From positions 17,861,520 through 17,925,519 of the forward strand of contig CAIIXF020000012.1 of assembly GCA_903813345.2 (NCBI GenBank): a stretch of DNA of 64,000 nucleotides, in the 5' to 3' direction. This DNA is from Owenia fusiformis. Taxonomy: Eukaryota; Annelida; Polychaeta; Sabellida; Oweniidae. Both the position numbers and the translations under genes were made by a program. The notes beneath the pieces are model-generated. The model did not search any database, was not told the DNA's origin, and saw nothing but the letters and a program-made list of their open reading frames with translations. How positions within the stretch are numbered: the first letter of the stretch is position 1; each line of letters opens with the position of its first letter. Of this stretch, positions 34,195 through 46,725 are shown in pieces.

Positions 34195-35586
34195 ATGTCT
34201 TCAAATAGCAATAAAGAACGAGAAAGTAAGTTCTCTCGACGTCTCAGGTCGATCTTCAATTTTGGCTCTCCCGCCCGCTCGAAATCTAGGAATGAAACAA
34301 ATGTACGTGGTAGACACACAGCTACACCGTCTCCCTCGAGTAACACCCTTCAATATGTGCACAATGATTCCCATAGAATAGAAAACCAGGTGGATTATCT
34401 AACTACGGAGTTAGAAAGGCTGAAATCAGGCTCTAACAATAACAACGAATTTCGCATGCGCAGTAGATATGACGATATGGACGGTAGCTACAGGGGTGAT
34501 GACTTTTCCCACAAGATTTCGACAACTCGTCATCTAACATCAAACTCACGAAGCATATCACCTGATAGGCAAAATAAATCCCGACGTTCCGAGACACTTC
34601 AACCTTTCCACACTGACTATGGGCATGCGCAAGCGGAAGTTGTGGCAAGTTCTGACAACTCGATTTTGGCTAGAATTCCTAAAGGAACCCCAGTTACGGA
34701 ATACATTGCTAAAGATGGGAGTAGAAACCTATTCTACAGAGATATAAACGACGGACAGCTGAAACAAATCAAAGTATCCGGATCAAACGAAACTGGGTCT
34801 ACACAGCGTGGCGGGCCTACAATAACTGGGTACATTCAACCAGAGAGGCCCACATTAGCTGATGAAAGAGAAACACTGAAATATTACAGTAATGGTGTCA
34901 CGTTAAACGATTCATTTGATACGACACCATCAAACCACGGAAGAGTTACCATGCTACGAAATGATATCAAAGGGAGGGATTCCAAAGTAAGTTCTATGCA
35001 ATATCATAGAAACAAATCTCCTAATTATTTCAATCCAAATCACTTAGATTCCCAATATAACCATCTGGACACAAGGCCAGATTATAAGTCGTTATCAGAG
35101 CGTTATACTATGACAAACGGCAGATATGATTCCCTTATTCCACCACCGCGGAGGAAGAAGACCAGTCCTGGAGGTCGCCCCCTTACCGTTTACTCTTCCA
35201 GCACGTTGCCAGCTCAGCATAACATCTCGCGAGAACAGGATTTGATGAAATACAAGACAATATCTAGTTCTAAGGACTTATCTAGAAAACCATATGGAAC
35301 AGAAAGCATGTATGGATATAGCACAACGCCGAAAATCTACAGATCGAGCAATAATATTCTTACGACTCCAAAAAGGGCAAAAAGCGTAATGAATATCCCA
35401 GTCTCGTATTCACGAGATTCTCGCCTGGGTGAACGACCAAGAAGTTCCAACGTACATATTTCGCACGGTGACCTGAGACACGCGCGAGTTGTACGAGAAA
35501 CTGATTCTGTAGATGGTGTTCCTAAATATATTGTGGATGACAATGGTGATCGATTAGTTCATACAGGATGGGAATTTACATACTAA
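34195..35586 (+). CDS. Unrecognised basic, low-complexity protein, about 463 aa, single exon
   Basis: The frame is open from upstream of 34123. I favour the ATG at 34195 (A at -3), giving MSSNSNKERESKFSRRLRSI; an ATG at 34156 in a poor context is the alternative. The protein is rich in Ser, Arg, Asn, Tyr and Thr, with no signal peptide, membrane span or known catalytic motif. Residues about 145-200 look more ordered (SILARIPKGTPVTEYIAKDG, FYRDINDGQLKQIKV). The C-terminus KYIVDDNGDRLVHTGWEFTY is also non-random. The length and the even, non-repetitive composition argue for a real gene. A cytoskeletal or scaffold role would fit a disordered basic protein, but nothing proves it. Confidence 0.6.
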   Translation: MSSNSNKERESKFSRRLRSIFNFGSPARSKSRNETNVRGRHTATPSPSSNTLQYVHNDSHRIENQVDYLTTELERLKSGSNNNNEFRMRSRYDDMDGSYRGDDFSHKISTTRHLTSNSRSISPDRQNKSRRSETLQPFHTDYGHAQAEVVASSDNSILARIPKGTPVTEYIAKDGSRNLFYRDINDGQLKQIKVSGSNETGSTQRGGPTITGYIQPERPTLADERETLKYYSNGVTLNDSFDTTPSNHGRVTMLRNDIKGRDSKVSSMQYHRNKSPNYFNPNHLDSQYNHLDTRPDYKSLSERYTMTNGRYDSLIPPPRRKKTSPGGRPLTVYSSSTLPAQHNISREQDLMKYKTISSSKDLSRKPYGTESMYGYSTTPKIYRSSNNILTTPKRAKSVMNIPVSYSRDSRLGERPRSSNVHISHGDLRHARVVRETDSVDGVPKYIVDDNGDRLVHTGWEFTY

Positions 35587-38500
35587 CAAATCTTAGCTGA
35601 AGATGTGTCACGTGACTGATCCGCACGGTGAATCGCTTACTTCAAAATAAGTTACGGATATGAAATCTAGTGCCATGTGAGATCGCAGAAAAAACATTCT
35701 CCATTGTCGCAAAGCTAGCGTCATATACAAAGTTCAAGGTCGTACTGTGCATATACGTTCAGAGACTAACTGGTGCTTGCCAATATCGGTGCCAATTAAT
35801 ATGGGAACGTCCTCACTGTGAAAGAATATTGCTCAAGATAATGTTATACGTGACAAAAACAATCGGAGAAAGTGTGGTACCTGTATACATCTTCGTGGAT
35901 AAATGTCCCCTTCACGCGTTGTCCATACTAGCCGCGAGGAACTAATAAGAAAATGCTGTCATTAGGAAAATTGTTGGCATCTGACCATTTTAAGGGTACA
36001 ATTAGTTTCATAATGATATCACACTAACAATAATATATGTCAATACGGTATGACAGGACCACGAGAGAACATTTATTTAGACTAGACTTTAAATTACAAG
36101 GGGCGTCCAACTTTCGGAGGTGACTGAATCTCTTAAACTTTTTTATTCAGCTTATGTTTCATCATCTATGTTATCAACGTTTAGGGCTATTGCCTGTTGC
36201 TTATGTTTATAGGAATTTTATATTCTAGGGGCAAATGGTTATACCGTATTTCAACCCCCCCCCCCATAAAGAGGTTACATAGAGGTTATTTCATGGAATA
36301 TGAATTTTATTCCGAGGGATCGACAACGATCAATAACCTTTTTATTCCATAATAATTTATTTGAAACCTATTCATTTTCAAGTTTGATTTGTCATCACCA
36401 AAAGATGTTGATATAAAATGATAAAATTTGATTTTAAATATAACACGTTCAACTCTCATTACCACATCGAACGAAAAATTATCTAAAAAACAAGAGAAAT
36501 CACCGGGAATAGTTCTGATACTGACTCTGATACATGATTTTGGCTGATACGGGATCCAATACGGGATCTGATAGGGATGTTTGCTGATACGGGATCTGAT
36601 AGGGATTTTGGCTGATACGGGATCTGATACGGGATTTTGACTGATACGGGATCTGATATGGTTTTTTTGAATATCAATTATCTTTACCATGATCCTTGTG
36701 ATATTAGATAGCCCGTTGATAACAATTATATTGAGGTTTTTGCCATATACGTACTGTACACTTCCCTCACAGGATTTAATTGATGAACTTTCATTTTGTT
36801 TCGTCTTTCGTTTTGTCATTTTTGTCATAAATTATCTAATCATAGTATGAAAAGGTCATCCTCAGTCGTGATTATATATTGGGCTTATCCTTCGGGATGA
36901 TATGATATCTTCGCTTGGTCCTTCGGGAAGATATCATCCCTCTTGTTAAACCCAATATACAAACCCTCCCTAGGTATAACCTCTATCCATTCCACAATGG
37001 AAAAACAACATATTACACGAGCTCGTAAATCATGCATAGTAATAATGTTATTACCTACCTGTAAGCCAGCCATGGTTAATCCCAACGATCTGTTTTATAA
37101 TGGCGGAAATGACATAGGGATTATATTAATGAAATGCCCCACATAACCTTCATTATACAATCATTATGTTATGTAATCATGGGTCTCGTATAAAAGGTAG
37201 AACATCTTGAAGATTTTGAATAGGGGATGTTATAAACGTTTAAGATGCCAAGTATATTATGTGTAAACATCCCCCCCCCGTGTTTTATATTCTTGTGCCG
37301 TTTTAAGCTTGCAATCATAGGTTATGTATATACTATAGTACTTTTATCCAGTGTTTTTAGAAGTGGCTAAAATGCTTACATAATCCTAAACTGTGACCAG
37401 AGTATTGTTTTAATATGTTCAATACCATATCCCCTCAGATAATGTGCAATAGGTTAAATCAATACAAGGTATAATTCAATAAAATGTCTGACTTTTAATT
37501 TTCAGTACAAGGATGTGGGAACCGGGCTTTTTGTATTATTTCCATAGCATTCAACATCTATAATATTTAAGTGTATACTTTATTATGTCATGTACAATTC
37601 TGATCATTTAACGTCTACATTTACGCAGCATATGTATGGCGCATTGTTTATGTAATCTTGATTTAATTATAGCTATATTACTATCTTAATCATGTGGGAA
37701 CGTAATTTAAACATGGCTGTGTTGAAATGAGCCAGAAATGATTGTTGTATCTGTTTTCACTGATTACATAAAATTACATTGCTTCTAGGCTTCCTGTTAA
37801 AATGCTTCCAGCTTTTGTCATTCAATGTACTTTTATTTCTTCAGGTCCTTGATTTTATTTCTTTATTTGTTTTTCAAATAGCATCAAATCATAAATGAAA
37901 GCAGAAATTAAAAACGTGTAAGAAAATCGTGATTGGTTCAGAAAAAATGTGTGTTACTACATGAAGGTCTTGAATATCTAAGGGCAAACAATTTACATAT
38001 TTCAATGTACTATATCAGTCTGGTGACGGGAGAAAAAATAAACAACACTTATTGTTCTTCAGAATAAATGTAAACGTTTCAAGTTTATTTAGAAATTGTA
38101 TTCCACATGTACACATGCATGACATTTTGTACCTTATTTATACAAATTATGCAATAAATACCGCACAATATTAAATGTTATGCTTACCATAACAAATCTT
38201 GATCTTATTCACGTATAACTTTGCCCTCCCCATCCATAAATCTAGGAGCTAGTACGATGCTGCCTAGAAAGTGTGAAGCGTTTTTAGCTAAAGTTTTTTT
38301 TATTCATTTGTCTTACAAGTCAGTCATTCAATGGTACCTACGAAGAGTAAATGCACCGAGTTTCCCAAAGTATAATAAGAACCATCCTGTATAAACAACT
38401 CTTTTTAAATATGTCAAAGTTAAGTGGTAATCTATCATATTTCTGTCGATAATTGCCAAAAGAAAGCTAAGTATATGAACCATTGGTTTATAATCCACAG

Positions 38501-38850
38501 GGGAATGGATTAGTTGAACGCTATGCTTGAAATTAACTAATGAAACCTTTTTATCCGAAATCCTCTCCAGCCCGAACACCTCTCAATGCGGACAGCTTTC
38601 TCGGTCATTTTCATCTCCAGTTTACTCATATTTTAAGAAACCTTGAAATGCGAAAACCTGTTGATCTGAATAATTTTGTCCCAGTGGTGTTTGGAGATAA
38701 CTAGAATCGAAGGGATGGCTACTCCAAAACAAACAAAAAAAACAAATTGAATTTGGACAAGGTATCGATCCTAAACACGACAAAGTTTCATTGTCTAAAA
38801 CCGTTAAGATGAAGCTATTTAATGCCATTTTGTTAATGATCTCGAATTTT
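35587..38850. other. Intergenic, AT-rich
   Basis: It holds a poly-C run near 36255, a short tandem at 36530-36665, a small hairpin with CCTTCGGGA near 36890-36930, another poly-C at 37270, and otherwise nothing that I can name. Confidence 0.45.
36530..36665. repeat. Short tandem repeat GGCTGATACGGGATCTGATA
   Basis: About five units of 24-36 bp contain GATACGGGATCTGATA(C/G)GG. The minus-strand frames across it (for example 36307-36828) encode SDPVSAKIPIR-type repeats and are by-products. Confidence 0.6.
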
Positions 38851-41075
38851 AGTGCAGTCAGTTATGACAATAAAACCCTTGAATTGCACTTGCTATATAT
38901 ACGGCACCATTTTTTACCAAAGTATCATTATTACATATATTTATGAAATCCACCGAAGTGGTGTCAAAAAATGGCCCCAGTGGATAATAACAGACTTCGA
39001 GAATTTTGCATGTTTCTATTGGGCCCAATGTCAATTCATCAATCTTCAAAAGACCCCATGCAGAACAGTTCAAGAGCAATGAAGTCAATCTTCTTAATTA
39101 GTATGTAACCATGACTCAAATGTCTTCAAAATAAGAAGGGTTACAAGCTAGATTTTGTCTAGTTCAAAAGATATTGGTGTTTGAATTTTGGAAAATTCCC
39201 ATTGACTGCCATTATAAACTACTCTCAATATGGCTTTACTAAAGGGTCATTTTTTCTAAAAGTCCACTGTGGAAATTTCTGATGTTGCAGATTTCTACAG
39301 CCAATATATTGACTTTCAAAAAACCAAACAGGCACATTTCTAAAAATTTCTTATTTTTAAGATATCTAGTTGTTAAGTTGCTCACGAAAACACCCATTGA
39401 GTCCCATGTTAATTTATCAATCTTTAAAAGATCCCCTGCGGAACAGTTCAAGAGCAATAAAGTCAATCTTAGTAGTATGTAACCATAACGTGGATGTCTT
39501 CAAAATTAGAAGGGTTACCGGCTGGATTTTATCTAGTTCAAAAGATATTGACGATTAAATTTTGGGAAATCCCCATTGACCGCCATTATAAACTACTATC
39601 AATATGGCTTTACCAAAGTGCCATTTTCTCCAAATGTCCACTATGGAATTTTCTGATTGCAGATTTCTATAGTTGATATATTTACTTTTTAAAAACCAAA
39701 CAGGCACATTCCTAAAAATTTCTTGTTCTTAATATATTTAGCCATAAATCACATACAAAAATCCCCATTGACTGCCATTATAAACTGATATCAATATGCT
39801 TTTACTAAACTGTCATTTCCCCAAAAAGTCCAATATGAATTTCTCTGATATTGCAGATTTCCTATTCCTATAAATCAGAAAATTTCATTGTGGACTTTTG
39901 GAGAAAAGTATACTTTATTCGTAAATCCATGTTTATAGCAGTTTATAATGGTAGCCAATGGGGATTTTCGGTTAACTTGAGGGCTAAATATACTTAAAAT
40001 AAGAAAGTTTTAGAATTATGCCTGTTTGGTTTTTTAGAAGTCAATATATTGACTATAGAAATCTGCAATATCAGAAAATTCCATCGTGAACTTTTGGAGA
40101 AAATGGCACTTTAGTAAAGCCATATTGATAGAAGTTTATAATGGCGGTCAATGGGAATTTTCCAAAATTCAAACACCAATATCTTTGGAACTAAACAGAA
40201 TCAAACTTGTAACCCTTCTTATTTTGAAGACAAGCAAGATATGTTTACATACCAGGAGGATTGACCTTATTGCTCTTGAACTGTTCCGCAGGGGGTCTTT
40301 TTGAATATTGATAAATTAACATGGGACTCAATAAGTTTTCATGAGCAACTTAATAAGTAGATATATTAAAAATAAGAATTTTTTAAAAATGTGCCACTTT
40401 TGTTTTTGGAAAGTCATTATGTTGTGTGGGTATAGAAATCTGCAATATCAGAAAATTCCATAGTGAACTTTTGGAGAAAATTACACTTTATTAGTAAAAA
40501 CCGTTTGATAGCTTTTATAATGGCAGCCAATGGGAGTTTCCGTGTGCAACTCAATGGTTAGATATCTAACATAAAAAATAATGAATTCTTAGAAATGTGC
40601 CTGTTTGGTTTTTTAAAAGTCATTATATTGGCTATAGAAATCTTCTATATCAAAAAAATCCATTATGGAATTTTGGAATAAAATGACACTTTAATAAGGC
40701 CATATTGAGAGTAGTTTATAATGGCCGTCAATGGGAATTTTCCAAAATTCAAACACCAATATCGTTGGAACTAGACAAAATCCAGCTTGTAACCCTTCTT
40801 ATTTTGAAGACATTTAAGTCACGGTTACATACTAGGAAGATTGATTTTATTGTTCTTGAACTCCTCTGCAGGGGGTCTTTCGAAGATTGATAAATTAACA
40901 TTTAACTCAATGGAAACATGCAAAATTTGCGAGCCCTGTTATTATCCACTGGGGCTACTTTTTAACACCACTTCGGTGGATATCAAAAATATATGTAATA
41001 ATGATACTTTGGTCAAAAAATGGTGACGTATATATAGCATTAGCAAGTGCAATTAAAGTTCTAACTGACAGCACT
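38851..41075. mobile_element. 2.2-kb foldback element built of mirrored tandem units
   Basis: The outer ~160 bp are inverted copies: AGTGCAGTCAGTTA at 38851 and TAACTGACAGCACT ending at 41075, continuing inward (TTGCACTTGCT, CACCGAAGTGGTG, CCCAGTGGATAATAACA). Inside, the left half carries several plus-orientation copies of a roughly 400-bp unit (GTAACC..., CCCATTGACTGCCATTATAAACTA, CAAAGTGTCATTTTCTCC). The right half (from about 39890) carries the same units in reverse. The whole element could fold on itself. No protein is encoded; short frames are repeat by-products. Confidence 0.8.
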
Positions 41076-44000
41076 ATTTAGTGTTTCGTGATAGTGAAAC
41101 TGTTCTCAAGTTGTTGACCGTATTGTGAAAAGTATTGCTTGAGTTCATATCCTAAATGTGGAACCCATATCGCGCAACCTTAAAACGAATGTCAAGCTAA
41201 ATATAAGTGGTCTATTATTCGTATTTTGTATTGAGATTTCACCTCAAGTCATATATTATTAAGCTATAGCCATGCGATGAAAACATTGACAGAGCTCACA
41301 AATGAATAAAAAACGATGAATAAGAATGAAAAACATTAATTGCCTAGGGATATCTCGCACCATCAGTATAATACGATCCTTACTAACGATTTGAAAAATG
41401 GTAAAACTTTGAAGACATGCTTCTTTTAATTATCAATCGCTTTTTCCTTAAAACTTGGTTTGCGCACGGTTCTGATACTCATAGCATCTTTCTGTTTCAC
41501 CTGGGCTGAGAAGATTTGAGATGTCATGGTATATCATGATGGGTAAACCCCTATAATGACGTGTATGATCTATATATTCGTGTTTTCAATTTACATCTAC
41601 TGATTGTTCGATTCGTTTCGCCACTCCATCTATTCTAATACTTAATTTTCGTTTATGCTTTGCGTAAACAGAACACGCTACTTTGAGTTTATGTACCTAA
41701 TATTCTTAAATATAAGATATAAGGACACTTATTTTGTATATATGCATAGCCCACTTCATGCAGGTTTTCTTTTGTATAACCTAAGAGCCTGTGATCCAAC
41801 GAGGTCGCGAATTTTCACGTCCTTTGTATTTGCTCTCAAAAGAAGTTTAAACATTTCAAGATTGATAACTAGTTTCTTCATATAAAAGGAACTGCTTATT
41901 TCAGGTCATTGCACACCATGGCCATATAAGTTTAAGATGTTTATGCAGTTCAAGTCTCTCTATTTATGAATTTAGTATAAGCAGCTTATGCTCTTTATAA
42001 TATCATAATAAATTGTATTGTACGCAATTAAATTATTTACCTACGACGCTTTGTTTTGTTTTGTTTTAAATCTAACCCCATCATATGATTGCAATGCATT
42101 ACAATGTAAAATTAGAAGCTTACATGACACATTGATTCCACATGGTTAATTACAGGAAATTGCTGCAAACTGTTTGAAACACCAACCGCGGCCGTACGCC
42201 GACGTCGAACGTCGGTCACAAAAACGGCAGCGGTTGTACCAGTACGCCACCTTTTAGTGGTGCCATCACATTTTTAATTTTAAAAGTAATTGAAGCATTT
42301 GCTAGGACACTGGAGATATCGTTTATGACCCGCTGCTAAGGAAACCCAAAATCCCCGAGTATTCCTATTTCCGTGCAATTATTTCAAGTAGCTATATAAA
42401 CTATCGCGTGGTACTAGAGTGAATGGTTTGCTAAGTATCTGTATAACACAGTTATATAGATGGTATGTTGAGTACATACCATAAATGTTGAAGAGATTTC
42501 AACAGCGTTTAAAGCAAATAAAATAGTAAATTAAATTAACTTAAAATAGGTCGATATTCGTCCATGGACATTTTAAGGATAAGCGACCAATAACTTTTCA
42601 TGAATATTAATCAAACTGTTTCTATTAACATTCCTCATATAATATCTAGCCCCTCTTAAACAAAGAAAAATATGTGCCAGTGATCATTCATAAGCATAAT
42701 TTAAAACGAATACACTGGATTTTAGTCCTACTTTTGTTTTGGCGTCACTCAACTCCATCTAATTGCTTCGTTTCACTAGATTCTACATACACATCCATAA
42801 CGATGATATATATATATGGGTGGTGTTTTTTATAAAGATGATATATGTTTTTCAAGGATGTTATCGTAACCATTGGCCTATATGCATATAATAATGTAAG
42901 GTTTTATAACTACATTGACCTTAAACTGCACCTTGTCAAAAATCCAATTTTGACCAGTAGGTTTAGGTCTGGAATACCTACAACGCATGCTGGGTAAAGC
43001 AGTCATTACGCAAAAAGATAATAATAATATTATAGCCAACAACAAAATAACACCATAGGGTGCGCCTCTAGCGCTAAAAAGATCGACAACTACAAATACA
43101 GATATTGCCATTGCTATTTTTGCTTTTGTTGTTTTGAAAAAAATGAATGGAACTGAAAATAATTATCTGAGTCAGAGCTCAGAAACTTAAAGAATGTAGA
43201 ATCAACTCGAAAGCTATAGTGTATATGCATAATCCATGGGCCGGATTGTTACTGGTCTACAACTTTTTCTGAACAGTGATCGGCGGTCGGTGCGACTAAC
43301 AAATGGCAGGTGGTGACATTTACATGTTGATAACTTTTATAATTATTGGTTATGTTCATATTTTTAGTGCATATTCGGGAATGAACAAAATATGCGGTCT
43401 TACTTATTCATGGTACATATTTCTTAGAAATTAACTAAATTGTGTCCTGTTTTGTACTTGTCCATGAACATAGCTAGTCATGAGGCATCGACGAAACTGC
43501 CTCGCCAAAACACAGTTTTTCATGAAAGGCAAATACAACTCATTTTGTCTAAATACCTCGCCTATCAATTTTTGCCTGATTTCGACTTGGCTACGCCCCT
43601 GTCTTGTCATAATTACAAAAATGTGTATCAACAATATGTAAATGCTACAGGTATAGGCTAGGCCTACATACATTTTGACTGTTCTATTCATACAATATTC
43701 CTGACATGCAAACATCATGACACGCCTTGGTGTTAAACCAGGCAGGTAAATCTTAAACATAACATTTTTAAAAAGTATATGATTCACAGAGATCTCTTGA
43801 CGTTAAGGCAGTAATCCTAACTTGAACATTCCTGCCCTTGCCAAGTAAAAAATCAAAAAACTTATTCTAATGAAAATACTATTGTGTTTAAAATAGACAT
43901 GATATAATAAATGTATTGCCGTTGTATGATCAAAAGCATGCATACCCGCCAGTTAAACAATATGATTAGCATGCCTTTATTTAAAATAACATAACATATT

Positions 44001-44571
44001 TACATCGATACTTTGGTTAAAATCCTGAGGTCGAGTATGACATTAAGGGCCGTGATTTAAACCCTATATGTCGGGTGCTTAAATACACACTTTAACATGA
44101 GCACATTAAGATTTTATTCAGGCTTTCAAATACACGTACATAGACCTATTCAAACAAGGTTTGGCATCGATTGACTATTGTGTGTATTAAATCGGGAGAA
44201 CACACCCTGTATGGACACGGAGTTTAACCCTGTTAATCATCGAGAGAAACACTCCGAATTAAATCGGGATCGTGAAGTTTAAGGAGTAAAAGTTAATCTA
44301 CCGTTGGGGGAAGATGACTGGATGAACATTGACAGTGATTTAGTGAGTTAATACGCTGGAGTTCCGCTTGGGAAACTCAAACAAAAATACACTTACCAAA
44401 CTTGGATTTATTTTGTAGGTCGCCATTTTGAAATACTTAAAATATAAGTTTTAAACAGGAACACTTTAGGGCGTCTGATTTGGACTATGTTAATCATCGA
44501 GTCAACGTGACGTTAAGAGGTATGTTCAACTACGAAAATACACCTAAAGCAAAGTAATTGTACTCGAGAAA
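41076..44571. other. Intergenic and upstream region of the PTB-domain gene
   Basis: AT-rich sequence with TA microsatellite at about 42800-42820; I see no coding segment and no repeat with definable ends. Confidence 0.4.
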
Positions 44572-46725
44572 ATGCCTGGGAAAACTGATCATCAGGCACT
44601 AGCTAAGTGTAAGGTGTTGTATATAGGAAGTGCTGTGCCGCTAGAAACTGTTGAAGGATTGGAATCGGTACAAAGGCCACTAAGAGAACGATATCCTGTT
44701 AACGAGGATGAATTTCAAGGAATTGACGCCTGGTTGACAGTGTTTAGTACAGGGGTACAGCTCCAGTACGTCGATGATCAGAGCACCGTGGTGTGGTTCC
44801 CGATATCAAGCCTCTACGTTTGCTCAGCGGTGAAAGCCGTCACCGTCATAAATGGCGCCACACGGGAACGTACGGCAAAGTTTGTATCACTTGATAAGAC
44901 GGATGAGATCGGAAACAGTCCACATCCGCCCATATTTGCGGCCATTATGCGCCGTACAAAGGGGGTGAAGGTTCTCGAGTGCCATGGATTCATATGCCAG
45001 TCTACTCAAGCCGCTATGGCTTTGGTCGCCGCCTGTTCTTACTCATTCGAACAGAATGGCCAAGTTGAATCTTTTGAGGACGCTTCTGCAACGGAGGTCG
45101 TGGATAAGGTTTTCAAGTTCATCGAGGAAGACGATGATGATACGTACTATGATCGAGATACGTTACGTGCTGGTTCAATTGCATCGTCGTCAGTTGTAGC
45201 CGTTAAGAAATCACGAAAAAAAGGGCCCAATGATACTATACGGGATACACGATCAGAGATCGTAGACAGAGGTTACTTTTACGGTGGGACTGAACATTTG
45301 GTGGGAAACTATCAAGTGTCAAGGGAGCAGGATCAAAGAGACATTCATCAGTTTAGATATATGGGGAGGCCAACCCCTGCCGCCCCTCCCCAAATGAGAC
45401 GTCCCCCAATTCAAACACAAATGGTGGTCGTCCCTAGACAACAGCCTCAGATGGTGATGGCACCCCCACAACAGCAGCCTCAGATGGTGATGGCACCCCC
45501 ACAACAACAACGCCAGGTGATGATGGTACCCCAGCAACAATCTCAGATGGTAGTAAGGGGACAACCACCCCAGGTAACGAGCTTACGACGCCCTGTACCT
45601 CAAACACAACAAGTTGTTATGGCGCCTCAGAGGGTTCCCACAAGGGGCCGGGTAGTTATGGGCCCTCCACCCCCGCCCCATGCCATGAGATATAGAGGAG
45701 CGCCTCCTCCACCCCCTCGTATAGCGGGAGTACCCCCGGGATTAATTCCAATTGGTCCAGCCAACGCGCCGCCTCATTTGTATATGAACACTGGCGTAAT
45801 GAGAAACCAAGGAGGCAATGAAGGACCGGTTGTTTTCATGCCTCCCCCGCCTCCACCACCTGGCCCTATGATGGCAAGTCGAAATGAAAGTAATTACGTT
45901 ATCACTAGAGATGCTCCACAGAGAGATGAGCAACGCGTCGAAAAGGGAGGCCCAGTATTTTTCAAAAGTCGACTTCCACGACAGCCACTTCCAGATAGAT
46001 CACCGCCTCGTCAAAGGCACAGGCGTAGAAGTAACAGCAGTTCCTCGTCAAGCTCATCCTCGCGAGAACGAGATAAATCTCGCGAGCCCAGACCTCATGG
46101 AAGGAACTCTCCAGGCATAGTTAGACGACGAAGCGGAAGTAATGATTCAAATGAAAGGCATCATGCAGGAAGACCTAGAAGTCCAGCCTTGGACTATGCT
46201 GAAAGAAAACGAAGGGAGGAGAAACAGCGGAGATACGAACAAAATCGATATAATGGACATGCGCAGTATCACCAAGAGGATGTTTACGCCCGTGTTAGTA
46301 AACCAAATGGTGCTCCTCCACCCCCGGCCCCACCTCCCCCTCCAGTTCCACCACACTTGACCAACGGTAGAACTCAGAATGGCAAGGCCCGCAATGGTAA
46401 CGCCCATAATGGGAAAGCTCAAAATGGACTTTATGGTCCCGACTCAAACGCCAGCGAAGAATTGTACTACTACAAAAACTATAAAAATAGCCGGGATACT
46501 GATCCAGTCGAAAAGTCACAGGAATGGGTTCAAAGAAATGGTGACACCGCAATGAATAGACCAAGATATGATACGTTTGGTATGGATATAAACAAAGCCC
46601 CGAATCCATATGCTATGAACTCTGCTCTGGGCCCAGGCGAAAACAGGGACGATTTGGACGAGGACTATCTCCCTAGGCGGAGGCCTATGGAAAGTATGGA
46701 AAATAACCTTGGATTCTACCCATAG
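44572..46725 (+). CDS. PTB/PID-domain adaptor-like protein with proline-rich and RS-rich tail, 717 aa
   Basis: The start at 44572 has a good context (GAAAATGCC). Residues about 8-165 look like a phosphotyrosine-binding (PTB/PID) fold: KCKVLYIGSAVPLE opening strand, FSTGVQLQYVDDQSTVVWFP, ISSLYVCSAVKAV, PPIFAAIMRRTKGVKVLECHGF, and a final helix (STQAAMALVAACSYSF). PTB domains bind NPxY-type peptides and serve in endocytosis or signalling. An acidic run (EEDDDD) follows. The tail has QPQMVMAPPQQ repeats (about 300-345), polyproline runs (PPPPPP), an Arg/Ser stretch with a nine-serine run near 495, KRREEKQRRYEQ helix, PPPPAPPPPPVPP, and NGKA repeats near 600-620. Polyproline suggests binding of WW, SH3 or EVH1 partners. 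Single exon; family name unknown to me. Confidence 0.72.
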   Translation: MPGKTDHQALAKCKVLYIGSAVPLETVEGLESVQRPLRERYPVNEDEFQGIDAWLTVFSTGVQLQYVDDQSTVVWFPISSLYVCSAVKAVTVINGATRERTAKFVSLDKTDEIGNSPHPPIFAAIMRRTKGVKVLECHGFICQSTQAAMALVAACSYSFEQNGQVESFEDASATEVVDKVFKFIEEDDDDTYYDRDTLRAGSIASSSVVAVKKSRKKGPNDTIRDTRSEIVDRGYFYGGTEHLVGNYQVSREQDQRDIHQFRYMGRPTPAAPPQMRRPPIQTQMVVVPRQQPQMVMAPPQQQPQMVMAPPQQQRQVMMVPQQQSQMVVRGQPPQVTSLRRPVPQTQQVVMAPQRVPTRGRVVMGPPPPPHAMRYRGAPPPPPRIAGVPPGLIPIGPANAPPHLYMNTGVMRNQGGNEGPVVFMPPPPPPPGPMMASRNESNYVITRDAPQRDEQRVEKGGPVFFKSRLPRQPLPDRSPPRQRHRRRSNSSSSSSSSSRERDKSREPRPHGRNSPGIVRRRSGSNDSNERHHAGRPRSPALDYAERKRREEKQRRYEQNRYNGHAQYHQEDVYARVSKPNGAPPPPAPPPPPVPPHLTNGRTQNGKARNGNAHNGKAQNGLYGPDSNASEELYYYKNYKNSRDTDPVEKSQEWVQRNGDTAMNRPRYDTFGMDINKAPNPYAMNSALGPGENRDDLDEDYLPRRRPMESMENNLGFYP

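Noticed and set aside
36307-36828. 173-residue minus-strand frame with SDPVSAKIP repeats
   Set aside because: Created by the GGGATCTGATAC tandem; the flanking parts have no gene-like features.
45319-45564. Minus-strand Leu/His-rich frame
   Set aside because: Shadow of the Gln/Pro repeats in the PTB-domain gene.
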